A DNA stretch of 64,000 nucleotides from Manis javanica (lineage: Eukaryota; Chordata; Mammalia; Pholidota; Manidae): the NCBI RefSeq assembly GCF_040802235.1, contig NC_133156.1:23579343-23643342 (forward strand), in the 5' to 3' direction. A model generated the notes under the pieces. It searched no databases and had not been told where the DNA came from. It was given only the letters and a program-made list of their open reading frames with translations. Every line of letters starts with the position of its first letter. The first letter of the stretch is position 1. Below, in pieces: positions 24,131-36,309 of this stretch. The position numbers and the translations under genes were made by a program.

Positions 24131-26231
24131 CTGTAAGATAAAAGAGCACCTGCAGTACTAACAAAGTGGAAACGGTAAAGAGAGAGGAGCATTTGTCCCA
24201 CCTCTCAGGCTGTGGTTTATGAGCAGCTACGAAAGGCCACAGCACCTGGTGGGTCCCAGGGAAGTTGGGCAGACACAGTGGGATCCAGCACGCCCAGCAA
24301 CAGCAAGAACATCCACGGCACCACATCACACAGGCTACCACATTTGGGCTGCAAGCTTACATAACACATTTCTAGCAACCCCCAAATTATGTGGGTATGT
24401 GTGTTTGTATCACTTATTCATGTATTTACATGTCTGTTACGTTACCAGTTAGAAAAGCATCTGGTTACAAGTTAAAAAAAATAAACCTAATTGCCTGAAT
24501 GTCTAGTACATGGTAGCTCTAACTGGCCATCCTTAAGGAGTGTTAACTAGTGAGTACTACTCAAAATACAGTATGTCAACCAGTGCCAATCTGTGGACTG
24601 TCCATTATAAGTCCTTAATAAAATAAACACAAATAAAGAGTGCTTAGATGCTTTGATTGCAAGGTGACAGTGCTACAACATTAAAGCACATGATCAATGG
24701 ATTTGTCTCACTGAGTAGAATGGAGATGCAAAGTATCACTCCTCAAAGAATTAGGAAAAAACTGATCATCCACCACTCATAATAAGGAGAAGCACTGCTA
24801 TCAACCACAGAACATTAATTATAGGCAGGGGGACTCAGGGTTCATTTTGCGGTTCAGAGCTCTTTCTAGCCTTCTCTCCCCACAGATGCTGACTTGTCCT
24901 CCTGCTTATAACCCCTTAGAGTCACAAACTGACTTTTGCAGCCTGAGGTATCACATCCTCATACCAAAAACCCCACAAAAAAAGGAAAGGACAAAAGGCG
25001 TCTACTCTCTAAGACCCTCTCTATTTAGGAAGAATAAATTCCAGGCTTTACCTAGAAGTCCCCGGAAAAGAAGCTACAGAGACTGGAATACTGAGTTTCT
25101 AGCTAGGAGAAATGGGGTTATCATGACTATCTTAGACTAATTATAATATAAACCCTGACGTTGACAGAGGATCTGCCTTCCCTGAGATCAAAGGATTTCC
25201 TCATGCTGTCTGAATAATGGTTCTGTTAGAGAAGGAGGAAATGGTTGCTGAGTAGACAAGAAATGATTTTTTGGGACCCTTCATTAAGATATGGGCTCCA
25301 TGAGGGTAAACATTGCTACTTCAACACTCAATATATGCCTGATAGATACTGGGTTCTCATGACAACTAAATATAATGATAAACTGACATATTCAGCCCAT
25401 TATATAAATAATTAGTCTTCACAATAGGAAGTACCCAAGTATTTAGGAGCATTTCTCCCTCCATCTCACTTCATCTCCCTCATTTCTTCCCATTAGTTTG
25501 TCCCAAATAATAACTAATGTAGGCAACATATTCTCTGTGTCCTAGTCAAGGTTCTTGAATGCAATGACTGTAAACTCTGAGTCATGCCCCCAGAAAGTGC
25601 CTCCACTTCACCTCATTAAAACCAGTTCTCCCCAAATTCTAAAACCCTAAAAATGACTTTGTTCCAATTAGCACTCATAAAACTTATAAGCCTTAAAAAC
25701 TTTCCATTTCAGCTCTAACATGTAAAGGGCTTAAAAGTCACCAGTCCTGCCCTTAGAAGAAAGAGCTGAACAGATTGAAAACGAGTGACTTACCTTGCAC
25801 CTACAAGAGAACTGATGCCACAGGGCAATCCACCACCCTAAAATCTGGAGAGCCAGGTGAATCCAGGCAGTGAAAGCCAAGAACTCCTTACCTGGTGGAG
25901 TCATACTAGTGGGAACACTTACATGGAAATTTTGATCAACTGATGGAGGCTAAGTTTGCACTAGCATGAGAATAAGAATTTCCTTGGGACTGTGGTCTTA
26001 GAAGGTGGCACACATACATGTTTGGGCTTTATCTCCATGAATCCCACCAGGTTTTCCTGACGAAGATGTGAAAATTCAGATACCCTCCCAACTCTAGCAC
26101 AGAAAATAAGGGGTAAATAAAGCTTGTGAAAGATGCCCAGGCCTTCTCCGTAACAAAGGCCTTCTCTCCAGGGGGAAGGACTACCAGAGACGTGTCCTAG
26201 GGCTGTGGAAGTAGGTCATTCCTGATTCCTA
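24131..26231. other. Unassigned sequence, no gene seen
   Basis: Mixed AT-rich sequence. The 97-codon open frame at 24847-25140 plus has no recognised domain or signal. No confident repeat. Confidence 0.4.
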
Positions 26232-26590
26232 CCTGTTTTGCCTGAGGGTTTCAGACTTGGGCAAGTTCACTATATGGGTTCAGTGAGACCGAGAAATGAC
26301 AATGGAATGTTCTCGGGGTAAAGGGCTTTATTCCCGGCTTTTCTCCCTGTGATAGGTCGAGCTCTAAAATCACATCTGCATCCAGCAGTCTGCATGCAGG
26401 ACCAACCATAATCCACCTCTGTCTCTGCCTCCATCCAGAGCACTGAGCAGAGCTCTTTACATGGTGACTCAGTCAATAACAGCTCATTGTCAAGTGTGTG
26501 GAAGCAGTAGCCCAGCAGTAGGCCAGTTACATCTTCAAGTAGTTTAGGATCAGAGGATTCCAGCCATAAGAACTTGCATTTTCCCCACAC
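26232..26590 (-). mobile_element. Solo LTR, unnamed family, copy 2
   Basis: Aligns over its full length with 9715-10068. On the minus strand it starts TGTGGGG and ends GGCAAAACA, and carries AATAAAGCCC (a poly(A) signal) about three quarters of the way through. A TGACTGAGTCA AP-1-like site is shared by both copies in the middle. No flanking target duplication is obvious. Confidence 0.75.
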
Positions 26591-26739
26591 CTTCCCCTTC
26601 CAACCTTCCTGTCTTACCTAATGGGCATGCAGAGGGAAACTGTATATACAAGAAACACCTGTGGTCACAGGCTACAGACACAGACCCAGCAAAATACTGA
26701 AATTTAATTGAAAGATTCTAGAATGCTCCTTGTCCCATG

Positions 26740-27644
26740 TTTTATCACCACACTAATAAGGCTCCAGTAAATATGAGTGAGTTATAGCTGAAAAAGCTGC
26801 AGGCAATGGATGCTCCTGGAGAAGTACAGAGAAGGTCCCAGAGTCAAGAAGGGAGACAGAAACAAGCACACTGAAAGAATCTGAAACCTCGGACACACCT
26901 ACAGCTATGGCATATATCAAACACAGCCCAGCTACTGACCAGATTAACATAGAACCTCACACTAAAGGCCTATTAACTCAGTTCCTATCACCCAATTCAT
27001 CGTGTCCAGAATTCAACCAAAAATTACAAGTCATGCCAAAAGCAAGAAAAAAAGTTTGAAGGGATAAACAAGTATGAGAACCAAACTCAGAAATGACACA
27101 GACATTACAATTATCATATCATTTAAATTAAGTCCCATAGGTTAAGGTCCGCAATGGAAAAATTAGACAATATGCAAGAAGAGATGGGTAAATAGACAAA
27201 CTTTAAGAAAAAAAATCAAAAGAAAATCCTAATCATCAAAAACACTGAAACAGAAAATAAAGATTAGATGAACACAGTAGAGTGGATACAGCTGATAAAA
27301 AACTCAATTAGCTTGATTATAGGTCCGGTAAACTTCCCAAACTGAAAATCAGAAAGTACGTAGTAACAGAACAATTATAAAACGAGCAACATACGCATAA
27401 TGGGCATATCAAATGGAGAACGAAAAGAAAAATAGCAAATATATATATGTATATACATATAAAGAATAAAAGCTGAGAACTTTTCAGATTTATGACAACT
27501 GCCGAAGTACCCACAGAGGAAGCTCGGAGTAATCTCACACAGACACACACATACAAAACCTAAAAAACAAAAATAAGAAGCCCTACACCTGGATGTATAT
27601 TCAAAGTGCACAAAGACAAGGACAAAAGCAAACCTTGCAAGGGA
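26740..27644 (+). mobile_element. Old L1M/HAL1, part 1 (ORF1 region)
   Basis: 'ATTCAACCAAAAATTACAAG', 'AACTTCCCAAACTGAAAATC' and 'GAAGCTCGGAGTAATCTCAC' follow L1M/HAL1 ORF1 order. The text reaches 'CATTCAAAGTGCACAAAGAC'-like sequence and is broken by GC-rich DNA at about 27645. It resumes near 28500. Confidence 0.65.
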
Positions 27645-27663
27645 CCCGGAGGCGGGGAGGGCC

Positions 27664-27672
27664 ACTCACCTG
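27664..27672 (-). promoter_or_regulatory. Candidate splice donor CAG|GTGAGT
   Basis: The plus-strand text ACTCACCTG is the complement of CAGGTGAGT, the exact consensus 5' splice site. Transcription from the CpG island on the minus strand would end its first exon here. No downstream acceptor or exon has been identified. Confidence 0.45.
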
Positions 27673-27990
27673 CGGAGGAGGGTGTAGGAATCCAGCAGAC
27701 TTGCCCCCGGAGACCCGGCGGGCATTTCGGGGTCTTTCCCACGAGGACACTGGCGACGGGATGGGCCTCCGTCGGGGGCGTGGAGCGCAGGTTTCCGGGC
27801 AAACCGAGCACAGGGGAGCCTGCGGGGCGCGCTCTGCGGCCTCGGGCACGCGGGGAGCAAGAGCGACCCGGGCGGCGGGGCCTGGAGACGACAGACCGGG
27901 ACCCTACGAGCCCCAGGCGGCTCAGGGACGGGCGGAACCTGGCCTGAGGTGCGGCCACCCGACGCGCTCGCGCAGGAGGATGCCCTCGAG

Positions 27991-28065
27991 GGCTCTCGCT
28001 GGGGTCTCGCGGGGTCTCGCGGGAGTCTCGCGGGGTCTCACGGGGATCTCGCGGGATCTCAGGGG
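27991..28065. repeat. Array of about seven 10-11 bp units (TCTCGCGGGG type)
   Basis: Consecutive imperfect copies of (G)GTCTCGCGG. The TCTCGCG half-site resembles half of the palindromic TCTCGCGAGA core-promoter element, but no unit completes the palindrome. Confidence 0.85.
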
Positions 28066-28499
28066 TTGTACAGTGATGAAAGGAAGTCATACGAAGAGAG
28101 CCGTAGCTTGTCCTGGATGACGAAGGTCTCCTGTCCCAGACTCCTCTGCAAGGATTGTCCTGCCCACACCATCCATCAAGCAAAGCACAGTCTTCACCGT
28201 CGCCTCATACCCACCTCCCCTTATGATGTCTCACCCCAGGGGCCAGATAAAGGGGAGCACAGAGCCCCAAAGGCTGTGCAGGGGCGCTCCCACCCAGCCA
28301 GAACCACAATGGAGGCAGACTGGTGGGCACACGTAGGCAGCAAATGCAGACATCCCGGTGACGGAAGTCCCAAAGCAGCCACAGGGGCCTCTGCTGAGAA
28401 ACCCCAGGGCCCAGTCCAATGCCTGCCCAGGACCAAGGTTGCGGCGACCCAAACGCAGCGGTCCATTGTCCATGCTCAGGCTGGTTGGTCGTTCCAGCA

Positions 28500-29045
28500 G
28501 CTGCGAAGGCCCAGAATTCATACCAGGAGAGACCGACAGCCAGTGAATTATCCTTCTAAGGGGAACGAATATAAAGACTTTCCCAGCCATCAGCGGGGGA
28601 ATTCATTACCAGCAAACCTTCCCTGAAAGAAATTTAACAGAATCGAAGGAAGAAATAGCTAGTTCTATAATAATACTTGGAGACTTTGCTGCCCCAATTT
28701 AAATAATGAATAAAACAACTAGATAGAAGATAAGTAAGGAAATAGAAGGCTTGAACAACATACAAAAACAAGTAGAACTAACAGACATATATGCACAGCT
28801 CTCTACCTCAGAACAACACAATAACCATTCTTACGTGGAAAAAAAACTGGAAATTTAACAAATGTGTGGAAATTAAACAACACAAACAATGGGTTAAAGA
28901 AGAAATCACAAGGGAAATTAGAAATACTTGAAGATAAATGAAAATGAAAATACAACATACCAGAAGTTATAGGATACCACAAAGACAGTGTAAAGGTGAG
29001 TGATTTACAGCTATAGACATTACATTTAAAAAGTTAAAGAAGCCA
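28500..29045 (+). mobile_element. Old L1M, part 2 (ORF1 end to ORF2 start)
   Basis: 'AGAATTCATACCAGG', 'ATATAAAGACTTTCCCAG', 'GAATTCATTACCAGCAAACC' and 'CCCTGAAAGAAATTTAAC' are the downstream continuation of the L1M at 26740-27644. It is followed by ORF2-like text ('AACAGACATATATGCACAG', 'TGGGTTAAAGAAGAAATCAC'). Confidence 0.75.
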
Positions 29046-29841
29046 ATCTAAAACAGCTGTGTAGTGGATGAATTCACCTGAAAAGCACACATTAAATGAT
29101 ATGTATATTCACAATTCCATCTTCCTGATGCAAATTAAAATATTTAGACAACCTTCAAAACATGGAATTTAAACAATTTCAGACATCCAAAATGTTTGAG
29201 TACCACCCACCTAAAGCTCTGTCTACACAGCACTGAGCAATATGGATTTCTGGACTGGGTAAATCAACTCAGAGATATTAGTCACCAATTCTCAACAAAG
29301 AGATAACCATAAATGTAGTTCCATGACATAGTTGCATCTTCCTAAATGACTGCAACAAGTGGTCTCTCAGATAAAATGTAAAATATACATTTTCTTGATC
29401 TGACTATTTAAAATTTCCAGGTCTCCATTTTATATTCCCCGGCAGTGCCTGATGTTGCAATCTTTCTCATTTCATCAAGATCAAAACCATACACTCAAAA
29501 GCGCTTTCAGAGATAATCTGACAAACTGATATATACTCTTTTACCTTGATTCATTGCAAAGACGTTTTCATTATAATGACACTTCTTGGAAACATTCCAG
29601 AGGAATGAGTCTAATGGCAGGAAATCCATGAGGATTGTCAGGGGAGATGTTTTGGAGTAGGCTAATTTTCCAGAACCTTTCAAAGATTCCACCTGATTCT
29701 GTGTAGATTTAGGGTTGACTTATTTGGGATATATAATCTTACTATCTTTCTTTCTTATGCAGATTTTCATTGTCTTTGACTTTAACTGAATAGAGATGAT
29801 TAGTTTTTGTGATTACAGAGCTAGGGACAAATGGTCTTGAT
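29046..29841. other. Unassigned sequence, no gene seen
   Basis: AT-rich. No repeat family recognised. Confidence 0.4.
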
Positions 29842-30161
29842 CAGCTCTATACAATATAAATACAATATCAGCTATGTAGGAAATTAAAAATTGTCTAGGA
29901 GTCACATTTAAAAAATGTAAAACAAGAGAGGTGAAATTAATTTTAATAATATATTTTACTTAGTTCAATACATCCAAAACATTATCATTTCAACATATGA
30001 TAAATATTTTTAAATCGTCATCAAGCTATTTTAATTCTGTTTACACTGTCTTTTAATTTGGTGTGTGATTTATACATGCAGCAAAACTTGACTTAGACTA
30101 GCCACATTTCGAGTGCTCAGTGACCACATATGTCTAGTGCCGGCCATCTTGGATAGAGAAG
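29842..30161 (+). mobile_element. hAT-Charlie-type non-autonomous transposon (MER58-like)
   Basis: 'CAGCTCTATACAATATAAAT' at the start, 'AGGTGAAATTAATTTTAATA', 'AATACATCCAAAACATTATC' and 'GACTAGCCACATTTCGAGTG' run in the order of a MER58-like hAT element over about 320 bp. No matching 8-bp target duplication was recognised. Confidence 0.7.
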
Positions 30162-31289
30162 GTATAGATACACTGGTGATTAAGAGAAGGGAGCTGGGCT
30201 TCAGACAGTTTAAGAGTTGGAGCCAGCATGATATCATGGGGAAAATGTGGGTTTGGGTTACCAGTGATCAAATTCTTGCTTCCCTAGTAATATAAGAATC
30301 TTCTGAAAATTGGTATATCAATTGATACCTAAAATGTGATCAGTAGTACTTCGTTCCATGAAAATGCTATAGAATTTCAGAAGAGAAGGAGACCATGAGA
30401 CTCAGGGAAGGTCTAGAAGGTTTTATGGAGATGGTAGGTCTTGGGTTGGCTTCACAGATGCCTAGAACTTAAATATGTAATGGAAGGTACACTGGTATTT
30501 ATAGGTGATAGAAGAGAAATTAATATATATATTATACATATGCTCCTGTATTACACATTATACATTTACTCTTGGATTTAACAACTTTGACATTATATTA
30601 TTTAATTTCATCCATTTCTAGCTAATTAACGGCAAAACCTGTTCTAAATACATTGTAAAATTTAGTTTTATCTTACACTTGCATCTTTTATGTTTTTGCT
30701 GTAACTTCCACCTTACATCACCAGAAATCACATGAATTCATCATCATTATACGATATGGAAAAAAATCAGACAAAACAGCCTCAGGGATATTGTTTAGCT
30801 GCATTATAAGAAATGACCAACAATAATTTCACAGACTACTGCATTTTATGACTTTATTTTTGTTAAGTGAGTCCAATTATGACTCTGTTTCTTCTAGTAG
30901 CTTAGGGTTTTTTCATTAAGGTCTCCAGGCAAAGCCACTATGTCTCATCTGCCTGGAGTGAAACTCCTTCAACCATCAAAGAAAACAGCTGAGTTATTAG
31001 TACATTTTTCACTTATCATTTGCTACCAGCCCTAGCGTATCTTGATTTCTTTGTTCTCCAAATGTTTGCCATCGCCAAGGGGGTGCGTTAAGCATATTGT
31101 CATATAATTAACATGGAGTGTTGTTCAGAAAGTAAAGAGGGTGGGATGTTTTTCTCTTTTAAACTCTGTATTTACAGCCCTTCCCACACTGTGCCACAAC
31201 ATCCAAAGATGGAAAAGCATAAGCAACCAACTGACATTTATCTCATGACCATCCAGTTGTATCTGATGCTCCAGATGACCAGCACCCCA
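30162..31289. other. Unassigned sequence, no gene seen
   Basis: AT-rich, with a TA-rich patch near 30520-30560. No repeat family or gene recognised. Confidence 0.4.
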
Positions 31290-32060
31290 TCATGTGACAT
31301 TCAGGCATCACCTTGACCTCCTGCTCCTCTTTGCTGTTGTCATAGGTAAACTCCACCTCACTCCCTCTCATTCACTGATGAATTTGTGGACTGAGCACAT
31401 TCTTCATTCCCACCACTCCTGTCATCATTCTCAACAACTTAAACATCCTCACAGACAACTGGTTCAGCATCTTGAACTCTCGAAATCCTTCAGATCTTAG
31501 CTTCCAATGACCTATTACTTCCTCTCAATTCAATAACATTTATGGAATCTTTAAAAAGCTCTCTCCCTGAAAGCCATATCTTTCCCTTCATGCTCACCTA
31601 CCCTGAGTGCCACGTCAGATATTTTCAGCCCTACCAAAACATTGAGCCAACCTTTTGCTGCTGTCAATCTTATCTTCCCCCTGTGCTTGTGGCTCTTCCT
31701 GCTCAGCATAGATTCTGTAGATCATGACTATAAACTTAACCCCCACTCCTGCCTCCTTCACTTCACTGGACTTGAGAAGTTGAAACCCCACCATCTACCT
31801 GCTCCCCACCTGCCCTCAAGCAGTGCAACAATTGGTGCAGCATATACACAATCAAGCAGACTCACTTCTGTTTAAATTCACAGTGACCAGCTCACATGAG
31901 CACATCTCTAATACATGTGCTTGTTCACTCTCCAAAAAGGCAATTTCTTATCTTCTCCTTTCTGTTCGACTCTGCTCATCACAGACACACACACATACTG
32001 TCTCCCCTCTGTAATCTCTGCTTTCACCAATAACTTTGCTTCATTTGTTACTAAAAGAAA
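31290..32060 (+). other. Possible ancient LINE (L2/CR1-like), tentative
   Basis: Pyrimidine-rich text with short L2/CR1-like phrases ('TTGACCTCCTGCTCCTC', 'CCATCTACCTGCTCCCCACC') and several short in-phase open frames on the plus strand. I cannot align it securely. Confidence 0.25.
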
Positions 32061-32874
32061 TAGAGACAGTCAATAAGGCACAGAATTTGTTCACTTTACT
32101 GGACTAACCTGAATTAAGAACGTTGCTACTGGGGGCAGTGATAGATCAAGATAGAGAATATGTCTAATAAAAGCATGATTACATTTCTTGTCTACCTGAA
32201 TTTGTGATTTGAGAACATTATATCTTCAATCAAAATAGGCTATATGACAGTGAAAATCTTCATTAAGAAATATTTTTAAAGTATTGCTATATGACCTTGT
32301 AGTTAATTGTGTTTTTGTCTGGTTGAATTAAGAATCCTGCATTCTTTGAAAGATCAGTGGCAACTAAAATGATCTGTAGGGCCACAAAGCTCTGTTCTTG
32401 GACCTGTCATTTTGTTATTTTTATGGATGAAGGTACTCAGATGCTAGAAAGTTAGAGAAAAAAATAATATGTTGGATGAAAAAGATTTAACATGCTAAAG
32501 CAATAGACAAACAAGGTAAAATTTCATAGGGATAAATATAAAATCCTTCATTGGGGTCTAAAAACAAATTTGTGATACTGCACAGGATGGACAACATGGA
32601 ATTAACAGAAATAAATGTACAGAGTAGTTCTGCATTCACATAAGATTTATGTTCATCGCAAAGAAAGTAATGGCCCACCATCTGACACAGGCCCGACCTC
32701 AGCAGAAGAACTGGGTTTTAATTCTGGGGATTTTATTTCAAGAGAGAAATGTAACATCTACAGCTCATCAAATAGAAGGGAGGCAGTAGAGTGAAGAACA
32801 GAGGGCTTGTGTGCGCAGCAGCTCTCTGAGAAGCTCCAGCACATCCTGGGGGGACTGAAGGCGCATCAGGGCTG
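32061..32874. other. Unassigned sequence, no gene seen
   Basis: AT-rich, with no recognised repeat. Confidence 0.4.
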
Positions 32875-33090
32875 TCGGCATAGTTGAGTCTGGTGCGTTC
32901 AACGGGGGATTCAAATCCCAGCTCTGCCGGTGATACACCTTGTAACCTCGGGAAAGTTACTCACCTCTGCAAGCCCCAGTAGCTTCATTTAGATAAAAGT
33001 TTTAAGATAATCTTATAAACATGAAAATCAAATTAAATAATCCATTTGAAGCAATTAGTCCATTCCTGGCACATAAAAATGCTAACTAAA
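32875..33090 (+). repeat. MIR SINE, plus strand
   Basis: 'GATTCAAATCCCAGCTCTGC' (32911), 'CGGGAAAGTTACTCACCTCT' and 'CATTCCTGGCACATAAAAA' (33061) are the box B, core and 3' LINE-like parts of MIR, nearly full length. Confidence 0.9.
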
Positions 33091-34469
33091 CAAACATTTG
33101 TGTTTGGGCCAGGCAGGTCTGGCAAACGCATAAGAGAAAAACAGATTGTAGTTTCAATAGAGTCAGAAGCCGGTACTTTCAAAGCTCAGTGCTTTTCATA
33201 TTCAGAAAATATTTCTGTGTTTTACTCAGTTAAGGTGGGAGTTATTATTATTTTTATTTTTAATCCAGACAGATTTCATCCTGGTTAGGAGAAAAAACTA
33301 TGTCCACATGTAAGCCAGAGAGACACTTCTCAGAGAGAGAAGGGTCTGAACACAGCAGGTGTCGTGGTAACAGCCGTGAAGGGGTGACAGATGCGGGGAC
33401 ACTGTCAGGAACTGCTTGGATTCTGTCATCCGGAGTCTCTTTTTGAAACCTGCCTTGTGGTGTGGGTTTTGTTTATCCAAGGGTGGTGTTTCCTTATTTG
33501 CTGCATTCAGGGAGACTGGATACCAGGCTTGGGGACAGAAAGTGATTTCCTGCGGGAGGGACTCACGGTAGTCATTTAAATGACTTGAACCAGCGCCACT
33601 GTGCGGCTCACCCCAGGCAGAGAGCTGGGATGCTTTCCTATAATCTCCCAGGAATTGCATTTGAGTGCATTTCCACTCCAACGAACAGGGAGCTCTGACC
33701 TGCATCCCTCCCTCTGGTGTTAATCATTCTCTTCCTAGACCTGCCCATGTAGGATAAAGAGTAGCGCTATCACTCCTCTGTCGGGAAGCTCATGCCCTGC
33801 AAAACTGGCCAGATGCCTTGTTTTGCATCTGGGAGATCTCTGGTGGGCACTAACATGCTGCTGGCATGGTTACACTCACCCCTGTACCTCCAGTCTCCCA
33901 ATGTGTCTTGGTGAAAAGAAGTGCCTTTCTTGCTTTCTTCTCCCTCTAGCCCACATCATTCACTGTATTCTGTCCCTTAGAATCAAACTTTCTGACAGAG
34001 CCTCAGGGCCAGGGAGAGGCAACAGCATTGGCCATAATCTGATCTTCTGTTGGGTGGCAGACAGTGGTGTTCATTTCATCACTATGATGCATGACTTACA
34101 TATATGTTACATATGTGCTTTTGTAAGCATCAAGTAAGGCCAAAGAAGAAAAAAGAGTAGCCCCATGGGTTCCTGGCACCTCACCGCCTCTTCATTCCTG
34201 AACCCACTGCAGCCTGGACCCCTCCCCCAGCACGCCATTGAAACTTCCCTGCTAATGTGACCAATGGTCCTTTCATCAGTAGGAGGCTGTCTTTATTCCA
34301 CTGGAATTCTCTGAGGCGTTTGATGGAATTAAGACTCCAAGCCTTCTGGAACATTTTCCTCTCATTTCTTGGACAATCTCCTTCCTTCCTAGTTTGCCTC
34401 TTCCCTCAGTCTTTTTCCTCAGATTCCTTTTTTGCCCCTACTTACCCACCGGTGGTGGACACTACTGGG
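33091..34469. other. Unassigned sequence, no gene seen
   Basis: Mixed composition. The 135-codon minus-strand frame at 33298-33705 and the 104-codon plus frame at 33823-34137 have no recognised domain. Confidence 0.4.
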
Positions 34470-34830
34470 TAGTCAAACAACCTCCACCCCCATTCTCTGT
34501 CCCCCTAACTGTCGTCCAACCAAGGTAGGTCACTGGGGAAGTTCTAATCAATGAGATACACACAGGAGTCAGCTGTGGGGTTCCCAGCAAAGTTTTGTTT
34601 TCTTGGTAATTGGCACCTTTCTCCCTTCTTCCTCCTAGAATGCAGACAATGTGCCTGGAATTGCCCCCAGCAAACATTTGAGTAGGAGCTAAAGGCAAAC
34701 ACAAATTAGAGAGATTTCTGCACCAGCTAAGTGCTGACGCAAGACTTCTTGTTCTACGAGAATTAAACCCCATCTGTTTAAGCCACACTTGAGATTTTCG
34801 TTTGCAGCCAAATGCTATTAATTCTGTTTC
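34470..34830 (-). mobile_element. Possible degraded LTR-like repeat
   Basis: 'CTAATCAATGAGATACACAC' and 'CCATCTGTTTAAGCCACACT' resemble the reverse complement of the end of a MaLR/ERVL-type LTR. Tentative. Confidence 0.3.
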
Positions 34831-35869
34831 TTCTTTTTCCCTCAATAAACTCTTCCTGGGTGACAGAATCAAGTCCCCTGACACCCATATGCTGCTGAGG
34901 TATGTACACATCAATAGCTGTACCCCTGGCTCTTCCCTCTGCTCCCCATAGATATTGCCAAGTGCCTAAATTCTGTATGTCCAAACCATCCCTCCCCGCC
35001 TCCTCCTCCTCTGCTCACCCATGATTAATCTACTCGGTCTCTGCAGCAGAGAGAAATAACCATAAAATCCTCCCACTCACCCATCACTTCCCCCCACAAC
35101 CAAGCAGCCAATAAAGCCTCTTCAGCTTCATTCTGCCTGCCAAGTTTTCTTCTCCTTCACTTGGAAGGAGAACTCAATGGGCACAAGGTACTGTTAGAGT
35201 CTTTCCCTTCAACACTTTAAATATTTTACTCCACTCTCTGACTGCTTGCATATTTCACTTGAGGGCGAATCTTGCAAAAAGCAGAATACTCTGGGCATAT
35301 TTTGAACAGTTACTTGCCCCTCTCTTCCTGCCAGAGAATGAAGGGATTTTCCCTGACCTTCAGAAATCCTGGGAGGGCTCCTGCAGGTAAAACTCATGGA
35401 AGTATGCACCCTGCCCCAAAACTGGGCCCTCTTGAAGCTTTTAACTCTCAACCTGCCCACACTGAGTTTCAGTTAAAAATGCTTTCCTAGATCACTACTG
35501 ATTCCTGCAGAGTTTTCCGCTCCTGGGCTTCTGCTTGGATAATTTGTGATTTTCTGTGTCTGCTTGTTTGTTACTACAGTTTTGGAGACAGTGGTTTGTC
35601 CGAGACCTCAGTTCTCATGGATCTAAGCAGAGTTGTTGATTTCCTATTGCAAAGCTTTGACATTGTTATCTCAACAGGGAGAGATGATTTCCAAGCTCCT
35701 TACATGGGAGACCAGAAGCCAGAAGTCTCCAATTCCTTCCAAACTATTTCTTCACCTCAACCCAGCAGCCAACCTGTCTTTGTTCAGGCCACCATCCTCT
35801 CTTTTGAAGATGGCTGCAACCACCTTTATACTGCCTCCCCGTCTCCATGATCACACCTCTTAAATTCAC
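34831..35869. other. Unassigned sequence, no gene seen
   Basis: No repeat family or gene recognised. Short frames at 35272-35490 and 35596-35863 show no domain. Confidence 0.4.
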
Positions 35870-36260
35870 TTATTTATTCAAATAAAGCATTTGCTGAACA
35901 CTTGTTTCAATAACACAGGCAGAGAACCAATTCCTAGAATGAAATCAATCACCTCACTTCCTTTCTCAAAAATCCCCCATTGGCTCCCCATGGGCAGCAG
36001 ATTTAAGTCCAAAGTTCAAGAACAGACCTTCACAGTATGAACCAGTCATCTGTTTGAAGCCCACCACTCATATCCCACTCTGCAGTTCCTAAACACTGCC
36101 CATCATGAGACCCCAGCTTCTGTGCCAATGCCATTTATTCCCTTGCCTGGAATGCTCTTTCCCTTTCTTGCCCAACCCATTCTGATGCTTCAAAGCTCAG
36201 CTTAAAAATTAGTGAGCCTTGCTCAGGGGCACTTAAAGGGACCCATCTATGGGAAGAACC
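35870..36260 (+). repeat. LINE-2 3' fragment
   Basis: 'CCCATTGGCTCCCCATGGGC', 'CTTGCCTGGAATGCTCTTTC' and 'TTCAAAGCTCAGCTTAAAAA' are hallmark phrases of the L2 ORF/3' end, in the right order. Confidence 0.85.
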
Positions 36261-36309
36261 ACTTGAGGCTACAATTGTAGCTCTCTGATCAGCTCAGGTT
36301 TTTATTTTA

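Larger units (their letters stand above)
27650..28065. promoter_or_regulatory. CpG island
   Basis: A hand count gives about 50 CpG in roughly 415 bp, whereas the flanking kilobases have almost none. This fulfils the usual idea of a CpG island. It includes an array of TCTCGCGGG units at 27993-28060. Combined with a perfect minus-strand splice donor at its left edge, it may be a promoter plus first exon of a minus-strand transcript. Confidence 0.7.
27645..28499. other. GC-rich block inserted in or replacing part of an old L1
   Basis: About 850 bp of GC-rich sequence that does not match L1, lying between two L1 segments that would normally be roughly 150 bp apart. No poly(A), poly(T) or target duplication was seen at either end. 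It holds a CpG island in its left half and GC-rich CpG-poorer sequence in its right half. Long open frames occur on both strands (27949-28626 plus; 28183-27560 minus), but such frames are expected in GC-rich DNA and I recognise no domain. Confidence 0.65.

Noticed and set aside
27560..28626. Long open frames on both strands of the CpG-rich block (up to 225 codons)
   Set aside because: GC-rich DNA has few stop codons, frames overlap on both strands, and I recognise no domain. Not called as genes.
34462..34914. 150-codon minus-strand frame
   Set aside because: No domain recognised, and it overlaps a probable decayed LTR-like repeat.
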